From CAZGMN01 sp964526905 (lineage in GTDB: Bacteria > Acidobacteriota > Aminicenantia > Aminicenantales > Aminicenantaceae): DNA of 12,316 nt. Made by a program: the position numbers and the translations under genes. The notes under the pieces are model-generated. The model was not told where the DNA came from. It saw only the letters and a list, made by a program, of their open reading frames with translations, and ran no database searches. The stretch lies in the NCBI GenBank assembly GCA_964526905.1, contig CAZGMN010000084.1, positions 1-12,316 on the forward strand, written 5' to 3'. Below are positions 7,514 through 12,316 of the stretch, one piece after another; the stretch's first letter is position 1, and every line of letters starts with the position of its first letter.

Positions 7514-7542
7514 AATTTACACATTAGGAGATATTCTGTCAA
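7514..7542 (-). promoter_or_regulatory. Candidate promoter P1 of the TPR gene
   Basis: On the minus strand a perfect TTGACA (7537-7542) and TAAATT (7514-7519, four of six consensus bases) are separated by 17 bases. A start near 7507 would lie inside the tandem repeat and give a leader of about 63 bases. Confidence 0.45.
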
Positions 7543-7544
7543 TC

Positions 7545-7848
7545 GCTTTCTATTATTCATAGCGCCCAAATTGCACAAAATCAATCTCTCTCAGGAGGAA
7601 GTGACGCGATCTGCGCCACGCCTAGAGCTCAACTGCAAGGATTCTCCGAAGCGATGAAGGATGGGCGAGCACAGAGGGGAGAGGCGGTACCAGAATCCGT
7701 CGAGAATTGACATCATCTTGACTCTTAGGTACTCTGAAAAATCATAGGTTAGGGATGAATATTCTGCAAACTTTCTTTCATTCGCTCCATAGAGCTTGGC
7801 TCCAAACAGGAATTATTTGTGTGCGCTCAAGAGGTTGAAGGTTAAGAG
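7545..7848. other. Gene-free divergent region with RNA-like structure
   Basis: This is most of the 404-base gap between the divergent TPR and DUF2085 genes. The part 7590-7720 is GC-richer than its flanks and has no ORF with a convincing start or composition on either strand. It holds a hairpin at 7601-7619 (GTG/CAC and CGC/GCG around loop GATCT, one A-C mismatch). A long-range 7-bp pairing, GGATTCT (7639-7645) with AGAATCC (7692-7698), has CCG/CGG (7646-7648 with 7685-7687) stacked inside it. An AGGAGG sits at 7593-7598 without a following start codon. It could be a structured RNA, a leader element or the decayed remnant of a mobile element or gene; the sequence does not decide. Past 7740 I see only the leader of the next gene. 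Confidence 0.4.
7707..7735 (+). promoter_or_regulatory. Candidate promoter of the DUF2085 gene
   Basis: A perfect -35 TTGACA (7707-7712) is followed after 17 bases by TACTCT (7730-7735), which matches the -10 consensus only at its first two and last bases. The start near 7742 gives a leader of about 107 bases before the ATG at 7849. Confidence 0.38.
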
Positions 7849-8355
7849 ATGGAGATAGAAAAAAAGGCATTTTTTGTTTACTTGTTTACGCTGCTTGGAA
7901 TAGTCATCTGGCTGGGCCTCATTTTTCTTGCTCCTTATCTAAAAAGCAGGTCTTCAGAATTACACGTTTTCATCTATGCTCTTTTTTCTCCGTTGTGCCA
8001 TCAACTCCCCTCCCGATCATTTTTCATTTTTAATTATCCCCTTGCCGTTTGTGCGCGATGTCTTGGTATATACTTTGGATTCTTGGCAGGAGCTGGGCTC
8101 TTCCCTTTCATCAGGAAATTCTCCTCTCTTGCTCTTCCTAAAACTCTGACTTTCGTTGTCGTCACTTTTCCCGTGGCCGTGGACTTTCTTGGAAATTTCC
8201 TACGTCTGTGGAGCACTCCCAACTGGCTGCGGTTTAGCACCGGCCTCATTTGGGGAACTATCCTGCCTTTTTATTTCATTCCTGGAATGATAGACCTTCT
8301 TTTAAAGCTGAAAAGGGGAAAAGCCGCTTTGAGAATTGAGGTGCAGTCAAAATAA
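7849..8355 (+). CDS. DUF2085 family integral membrane protein
   Basis: A 168-residue polytopic membrane protein. It carries the pattern I associate with DUF2085: C-H-Q-L-P-x-R-S-F starting at Cys50, then P-L-A-V-C-A-R-C-L-G-I-Y-F-G with Cys68 and Cys71, then Asp112, Asn125, Arg128 and T-G at 131-132. Hydrophobic segments at about 8-30, 62-88, 99-118 and 129-152 suggest four membrane spans. The three conserved cysteines and the histidine could bind a metal or be redox-active, but the family has no established function that I can state. The ATG at 7849 has GAAGG about 7 bases upstream. The next gene begins 58 bases downstream on the same strand with a possible promoter of its own. Confidence 0.85.
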   Translation: MEIEKKAFFVYLFTLLGIVIWLGLIFLAPYLKSRSSELHVFIYALFSPLCHQLPSRSFFIFNYPLAVCARCLGIYFGFLAGAGLFPFIRKFSSLALPKTLTFVVVTFPVAVDFLGNFLRLWSTPNWLRFSTGLIWGTILPFYFIPGMIDLLLKLKRGKAALRIEVQSK

Positions 8356-8358
8356 ATC

Positions 8359-8388
8359 TTGAAGTTCAAATATCAATCTCAATAGAAT
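8359..8388 (+). promoter_or_regulatory. Candidate promoter for membrane protein/lipid kinase pair
   Basis: TTGAAG (8359-8364), an 18-base spacer and TAGAAT (8383-8388, five of six consensus bases) lie in the 58-base gap after the DUF2085 stop. The start would be near 8395, about 19 bases before the ATG and just ahead of the Shine-Dalgarno. The preceding gene may also read through. Confidence 0.4.
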
Positions 8389-8413
8389 AGATAAAACGGA
8401 GTGAGGAGGAAGA

Positions 8414-8926
8414 ATGAACAATCAGAGACCAAATTTATTTGTTCCGGCTTTAATTGGAGGTGCTGTAGCTGGCGCACTCTCTTCCATCCCTTTTTTTAAT
8501 TGCCTCTGCTGCATCTGGATTATCGGCGGATCCATGCTGGCGGCCTACCTTCTTGTCAAGGATTCTTCTGTTGTTTTGAGCATTGGCGATGGAGCCATTG
8601 TCGGTGTTCTTACAGGAATTGTAGCGGCCGTAGTGCATTCATTTATTGACATCCCGCTTCGGCCTTTGATGAGAGAGTTCTTTCAAAATATGATGAAATG
8701 GGCCGGTGAATATATGGAGGAGATGCCTTCCACTTGGGAAGGCTGGTTTGAAGGAGGACTCTCAGTTTTCGGTTTTTTTCTAAGGTTAATAGCCTCGGCA
8801 ATATTTTTCTCTATATTGGGTGCTTTGGGTGGCATCATCGGCATCTCTCTGTTTGGAAGAAAAACTCCACCGAGAACTCAAGGAACATCGGATGTTTCTC
8901 AAGACACAGGTGATCGTCAACCCTGA
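8414..8926 (+). CDS. Hypothetical membrane protein with C-x-C-C motif
   Basis: A 170-residue membrane protein that I cannot assign to a named family. Glycine/alanine-rich hydrophobic segments are at about 8-27, 29-48, 57-78 and 118-147. The first loop holds F-N-C-L-C-C-I-W, with cysteines at 30, 32 and 33. The region 79-112 is amphipathic and rich in Met, Trp and Glu, and may lie at the membrane surface. The last 22 residues are polar and low in complexity (T-P-P-R-T-Q-G-T-S-D-V-S). This tail is where the reading frame overlaps the start of the downstream lipid kinase. The ATG at 8414 follows AGGAGG (8404-8409), a strong ribosome site. The overlap suggests coupled translation and perhaps a shared role in membrane lipid handling, which is inference. 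Confidence 0.85.
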   Translation: MNNQRPNLFVPALIGGAVAGALSSIPFFNCLCCIWIIGGSMLAAYLLVKDSSVVLSIGDGAIVGVLTGIVAAVVHSFIDIPLRPLMREFFQNMMKWAGEYMEEMPSTWEGWFEGGLSVFGFFLRLIASAIFFSILGALGGIIGISLFGRKTPPRTQGTSDVSQDTGDRQP

Positions 8927-9827
8927 ATCGGATAAGGGGCGGACAAAAAGGAGATGGGAGTATATTAAGGAAGGTCTTAAGAATTTTATAAAAGAATTCA
9001 AATACGAATTTACCGAAAGACCTTTACAAGCGACTGAGATTTCGAGAATGGCCATCAAAGAGGGTTCAGATTTGATTGTCGGAGTCGGAGGCGATGGGAC
9101 TATGAATGAAATTGCCAACGGCTTCTATGAAAACAAAAGGATCATCAATCCGCAAGCCGCGCAGGGAGTTGTTCCCTCTGGTTCTGGCTGTGATTTCACC
9201 CGAAGTCTAAATATACCTTTGAGACTCAAAAACGCCTTGAAAGTTGTGGCCCAAGCTCCTTCCTCATGGATAGACATCGGAATGGCGAAATTTAAAAATC
9301 ATTCTGGGCAGGATGAAGAGAGATTTTTCCTGAATGTCGCAGATTTTGGGATAGGAGGAGAGGTTGTCCGAAAAGTCAATCAGAATCGGATGAAGAAAAA
9401 AGCATCTTCTTATCTGAGATGCTTGCTCTCGACGTTCGTTGCCTACACAAATAAAAGAATTAGGGTCAGAATCGACGGCCAAGATTTCGCTGCAGAAAAA
9501 TACTTGGTAGGAGCAATCTCAAACGGTAAGATCTTCGGCAAAGGGATGAAGATAGCTCCAGACGCTAAACTGGATGATGGTCTTTTCGATGTTGTCTTGG
9601 TCAAAGCGATGAAAGCCTTGGAATTCTTCAGGAATGTTTGGAGAATCTATTCCGGGTCGCACCTCTCTCATCCAAAGATATCCCTTTTCCGCGGCCATAG
9701 AGTGGAAGCCTTCGCTGAAATCGACAAGGAAGAAGTGCTTATAGAAATTGATGGCGAACAAGTCGGCGTGTTGCCGGTCATTTTTGAGGTTATCCCCCAG
9801 GGACTATTGGTTAAAGGATATCCCTGA
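8892..9827 (+). CDS. YegS/BmrU-type diacylglycerol or lipid kinase
   Basis: A 311-residue protein of the DAGK catalytic-domain family, which phosphorylates diacylglycerol or related lipids with ATP at the inner face of the membrane. Seen: V-I-V-N-P at 7-11; nucleotide loop G-G-D-G-T-M-N-E at 66-73; P-S-G-S-G-C-D-F at 95-102 (commonly G-T-G-N-D-F, so Cys100 replaces Asn); I-A-P-D-A-K-L-D-D-G-L-F-D-V at about 221-234; and I-D-G-E at 286-289. The open frame starts earlier, but ATG at 8892 is preferred: homologues begin near this V-I-V-N-P strand, and AAGGA lies 7 bases upstream. It thus overlaps the preceding gene by 35 bases in another frame. The substrate cannot be told from sequence. It converges on the lytic transglycosylase with an 18-base gap. 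Confidence 0.93.
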   Translation: MFLKTQVIVNPESDKGRTKRRWEYIKEGLKNFIKEFKYEFTERPLQATEISRMAIKEGSDLIVGVGGDGTMNEIANGFYENKRIINPQAAQGVVPSGSGCDFTRSLNIPLRLKNALKVVAQAPSSWIDIGMAKFKNHSGQDEERFFLNVADFGIGGEVVRKVNQNRMKKKASSYLRCLLSTFVAYTNKRIRVRIDGQDFAAEKYLVGAISNGKIFGKGMKIAPDAKLDDGLFDVVLVKAMKALEFFRNVWRIYSGSHLSHPKISLFRGHRVEAFAEIDKEEVLIEIDGEQVGVLPVIFEVIPQGLLVKGYP

Positions 9828-9842
9828 GCTGTTTTAATTTTT
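9798..9842 (+). terminator. Possible intrinsic terminator of the lipid kinase gene
   Basis: CAGGGA (9798-9803) can pair with TCCCTG (9821-9826) around a 17-base loop, overlapping the stop codon. T-rich stretches follow (9832-9835 and 9838-9842) in the gap before the convergent gene. The stem is short and the T tract starts 5 bases after it, so the call is weak. Confidence 0.3.
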
Positions 9843-9845
9843 ATT

Positions 9846-10457
9846 TTAAGTGGGTGAGTTGCTTTGCGTTTTTTCTTTGCTCTGGGAATAAATATAAGGA
9901 CAGTTTGTCAAGACAATTTCGCCTGAAGAATTATGGAATTTATAGATTTTTGTCCTGACTCTTATGTATGACGTCGGATATTTTGCCTTTATTTTTTCTA
10001 TATAGTCAATTGTCTCAGGATAAGGGGGAATTCCTCCATATTTCCTTATGGCTTCTTGGCCGGCATTGTAAGCAGCCAAAACGAGCTCTGTCTGTTTTGC
10101 ATAGAGCCTGGAGAGGTCCTTTAAATAACGAACTCCGCCTTCTATATTTTCGATTGGATTGAAAGGGTTCTGGACTCCATACTTTTTTGCTGTCTCGGGC
10201 ATCAACTGCATGAGCCCCATCGCCCCACTGGAAGAGAGAGCATAAGGATTGTAATTTGACTCAGCGTGAATGATGGAATGAATCAAATCTGGCTCAAGAC
10301 CATGTTTATCAGCAATTTTTTTGATGATTTCATCATAGCCTGAGTCCAAAGACTGAGTCTGGGCTTGAGCTTCTGTCTTGAGGCCAATCAGAAGGGGAAA
10401 AAACAGTGCTCCCCAGACTGCAATGACTTTAAAGTTTGAAGGTTTCAACTTTTTCAT
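9846..10457 (-). CDS. Lytic transglycosylase, SLT domain
   Basis: A 203-residue secreted enzyme that cleaves the MurNAc-GlcNAc bond of peptidoglycan, forming 1,6-anhydro ends. Residues 1-32 form a signal peptide (M-K-K-L-K..., hydrophobic core 11-26, likely cleavage near A-Q-A). No lipobox cysteine is visible, so it is probably soluble in the periplasm. The SLT (GH23-type) domain spans about 40-150: catalytic Glu66 in H-A-E-S-N-Y-N-P, then G-A-M-G-L-M-Q-L-M-P (78-87) and A-A-Y-N-A-G (128-133). After the domain, I-Y-K-F-H-N-S-S-G-E-I-V-L-T-N at 171-185 resembles the small DUF4124-like strand motif often found with these enzymes. The ATG at 10457 has only a weak upstream GAAGAG. The gene lies 135 bases downstream of alaS on the same strand. 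Confidence 0.94.
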   Translation of the reverse strand: MKKLKPSNFKVIAVWGALFFPLLIGLKTEAQAQTQSLDSGYDEIIKKIADKHGLEPDLIHSIIHAESNYNPYALSSSGAMGLMQLMPETAKKYGVQNPFNPIENIEGGVRYLKDLSRLYAKQTELVLAAYNAGQEAIRKYGGIPPYPETIDYIEKIKAKYPTSYIRVRTKIYKFHNSSGEIVLTNCPYIYSQSKEKTQSNSPT

Positions 10458-10486
10458 GATGACAGTCTCTTCAGAATGTCGTCCCT

Positions 10487-10515
10487 ATAATGGCAAAATT
10501 ATCAAACAAAGACAA
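10487..10515 (-). promoter_or_regulatory. Candidate promoter of the lytic transglycosylase gene
   Basis: On the minus strand TTGTCT (10510-10515) and CATTAT (10487-10492) are separated by 17 bases, each matching consensus at four of six positions. The start near 10480 gives a leader of about 22 bases. The rest of the 135-base gap to alaS holds short inverted repeats (for example GCTAT at 10570-10574 with ATAGC at 10581-10585) but no T-tract terminator. Confidence 0.33.
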
Positions 10516-10592
10516 TCCTCTTTAGAGGTGAATTTCAATGAGCTGATTTTTAGCCCTTTGGGATTAAACGCTATAGGCTAATAGCTTCATCT

Positions 10593-12316
10593 TCATTGAA
10601 TCAACTTTTCCACGACGGAATAGCTCTTTTTTAAGATCGGGTCCAGCTGTTCCGGTTTTGTTCCGCCTGCCTGGGCAAAGTCAGCACGACCCCCTCCCCC
10701 GCCGCCTAACATCGAGGAAATTTCTTTAATGAGCTCATCAGCCCTTATCCGGCCTGTCAAGTCTTTGGTCACAGAACTGACGAGAAAAACTTTTTTTTCT
10801 GAGATGCTTCCCAAGATGATAACCCCTGACCCAATTTTCTGTTTGAGAGAATCAGCCAATCCCCTGAGCTCGTCATTATTCAGGCCCTTGACCTTCTGGA
10901 CGAGGACAGAAATTCCTTTAACTTTTTTTATTTGGACTTCTTTATCGAGGTATTTGAGCTGAGCAAGATTCTGCCTAAGAGTTTTAGCTTCTTTTTCTCT
11001 TTCTTTCAAGGAGGTCTTTAACTTATCGATTTGGGAAAGAAGCTCTTTTCGTGGAGAATTCAGTGCCTGCTGCAGGTCAAGAACAAGCTCTTCGTTTTCC
11101 TGGATGGACTTCAAGGCTTCTTCGCCTGTCAGAGCCTCTATTCTTCTCATTCCTGCGGCGATGCTGAATTCCGAGACAATTTTAAACAAGCCGATTTGAC
11201 CTGTGGACTGGACATGAATTCCCCCACAGAGCTCTTTGCTGAAATCGTCAATGATGACCATCCTCACTTTTTCGCCATATTTTTCTTCGAAAATGGCCAT
11301 GGCGCCTTCTTTTAATCCTTCCTCCAAGGTTGTTATTTTAGTTTTCACTTCAATGTTTTCTCTTATTTTTTCATTGATAAGCGATTCAAGCTGTTTCAAT
11401 TCAGAATGACTCAGAGGGGCAAAGTGGTTAAAGTCGAATCGCAATCTTGATGCTGTAACGAGAGACCCTGCTTGTCTGATATGGTCGCCCAGAAGTTGCC
11501 TTAAGGAAGCATGGAGAAGATGGGTGGCAGTGTGGTTGTTGCTTATGGCTTTACGCAGGGAGATGTCAACAGCAGCGTCCACCTTGTCTTTGTTTTTTAA
11601 TCTTCCTGAAATCACTTTGATTTTATGGGCAATGAGTTCTGGGAGGGGGTAATACGCATGCTCCACAATAGCGGAAAAGTGGGGATTTTTTAAAAAACCT
11701 GAATCACTGGTCTGACCGCCAGCTTCTGCATAAAATGGGCTTTGGTCAAGAAAGACCTCTCCGCTCTCGCCTTCCTTTAACTCCTGGACAAGATGCTCAT
11801 TTTTCAAGAGTGCCAGGACCTTAGCCTCAAAGGCTTTCTCCTTTTCGTAGCCGATAAAGCGAGTCTTGAGTTCTTTGAGCTGCTCATACATTTTCTTCGT
11901 TTTTTGCTCGTCTTCGCCTTTCCATGAGAGCCGCGCTCTCTGCCGCTGCTGCTCAAGCTCATCAAGAAAGCCCTTCTCGTCGACATCGATCTTCTTCTCG
12001 GCGGCCAATTCTTTAGAGAGGTCGAGTGGAAAGCCGAATGTATCATAAAGCTTAAATAGCTTTGATCCCGGAAGAATGTCTCTGCCTTCTTCTCTCGTTT
12101 CTTTTATATATTGGTCAAAGGTGCGCATTCCAGAGGACAGTGTCAAAGCGAATCGCCTTTCTTCGGACTGACAGATGTTCGAAATATAATTTGATGATGA
12201 TAAGAGCTCCGGGTAAGCATCTTTCATTATATCGCTCACGACTCCTGCCAGCTTGAAAAGGAAAGGTTCCTCAATTCCCAAAGAATTCCCATGTCGAAAA
12301 GCTCGTCGAATCAATC
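10593..12316 (-). CDS. alaS: Alanyl-tRNA synthetase, 5' part outside window
   Basis: The C-terminal 573 residues of an enzyme of usually about 870-880; the catalytic aminoacylation core is beyond the window edge. The first visible codons are internal (L-I-R-R-A-F-R-H-G, read through a TTG leucine codon). Counting from that Leu: the end of the tRNA-recognition helical domain with D-T-F-G-F-P-L-D-L (91-99); the editing domain with H-T-A-T-H (261-265) and C-G-G-I-H (363-367), which together form the metal site for Ser/Gly deacylation; G-M-R-R-I-E-A (388-394); a coiled coil (about 400-465); and the C-Ala/DHHA1 domain ending with a six-glycine run followed by R-A-D-F-A-Q-A-G-G (537-551). The usual C-G-G-T-H reads C-G-G-I-H here. 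The frame is intact to the TGA at 10593. Confidence 0.98.
   Translation of the reverse strand, partial: LIRRAFRHGNSLGIEEPFLFKLAGVVSDIMKDAYPELLSSSNYISNICQSEERRFALTLSSGMRTFDQYIKETREEGRDILPGSKLFKLYDTFGFPLDLSKELAAEKKIDVDEKGFLDELEQQRQRARLSWKGEDEQKTKKMYEQLKELKTRFIGYEKEKAFEAKVLALLKNEHLVQELKEGESGEVFLDQSPFYAEAGGQTSDSGFLKNPHFSAIVEHAYYPLPELIAHKIKVISGRLKNKDKVDAAVDISLRKAISNNHTATHLLHASLRQLLGDHIRQAGSLVTASRLRFDFNHFAPLSHSELKQLESLINEKIRENIEVKTKITTLEEGLKEGAMAIFEEKYGEKVRMVIIDDFSKELCGGIHVQSTGQIGLFKIVSEFSIAAGMRRIEALTGEEALKSIQENEELVLDLQQALNSPRKELLSQIDKLKTSLKEREKEAKTLRQNLAQLKYLDKEVQIKKVKGISVLVQKVKGLNNDELRGLADSLKQKIGSGVIILGSISEKKVFLVSSVTKDLTGRIRADELIKEISSMLGGGGGGRADFAQAGGTKPEQLDPILKKSYSVVEKLIQ

Noticed and set aside
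7429..7560. Minus-strand 43-codon ORF with a hydrophobic centre, overlapping the TPR start
   Set aside because: It runs through the promoter candidates and tandem repeat, has no ribosome site, and its hydrophobicity follows from AT-rich DNA.
7592..7710. Open plus-strand frames through the GC-richer intergenic segment, including a short M-K-D-G-R-A-Q frame
   Set aside because: They are short, have no start with a fitting ribosome site and no recognisable motif; frame quality does not favour any one of them.
8820..8891. Longer lipid kinase starting at the ATG at 8820
   Set aside because: The extra 24 residues lie inside the membrane protein gene, do not resemble the family N-terminus, and a good ribosome site precedes 8892.

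Overview
The window is a stretch of bacterial chromosome, moderately AT-rich, carrying mostly housekeeping genes. The mix of Rho, Lon, trigger factor, a periplasmic-type lytic transglycosylase, Sec signal peptides and strong Shine-Dalgarno sequences fits a free-living diderm bacterium. The envelope/TPR gene style and a tRNA-Leu placed directly before tig are reminiscent of Acidobacteriota, Aminicenantota-like or deltaproteobacterial lineages. That placement is inference; nothing in the window fixes the taxon. There is no transposase, integrase, CRISPR array or phage gene.

Layout, left to right. At 1-62 lies the last 19 codons of a plus-strand gene, convergent with the following block. From 182 to 5449 the minus strand carries, in transcription order, tRNA-Leu(UAG), tig (trigger factor), lon and rho. 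This looks like one expression and protein-quality-control neighbourhood, with gaps of 31, 92 and 83 bases. clpP and clpX, which in many bacteria sit between tig and lon, are absent here. Upstream of it, 5621-7444 (minus) encodes an exported protein with a trypsin/HtrA-like domain that has lost all three catalytic residues, followed by about eleven TPR units.

The only gene-free stretch above 300 bases is 7445-7848, between divergent genes. It holds promoter candidates for both directions, a perfectly adjacent 19-bp tandem repeat, and a GC-richer segment with RNA-like inverted repeats and no convincing ORF.

The plus strand then carries a DUF2085 membrane protein (7849-8355), an unrecognised membrane protein with a C-x-C-C motif (8414-8926) and a YegS/DAGK-type lipid kinase (8892-9827). 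The kinase start overlaps the end of the gene before it by 35 bases. The kinase converges, 18 bases away, on a minus-strand lytic transglycosylase (9846-10457). Upstream of that, also on the minus strand, is the C-terminal two thirds of alanyl-tRNA synthetase, cut by the window edge (10593-12316).

The points most worth a second look are the catalytically dead protease-TPR fusion, an abnormal segment in the central helical region of Lon that may be a compensated double frameshift, and the unexplained structured non-coding segment around 7590-7720. I did not see a clear multi-gene novel system.
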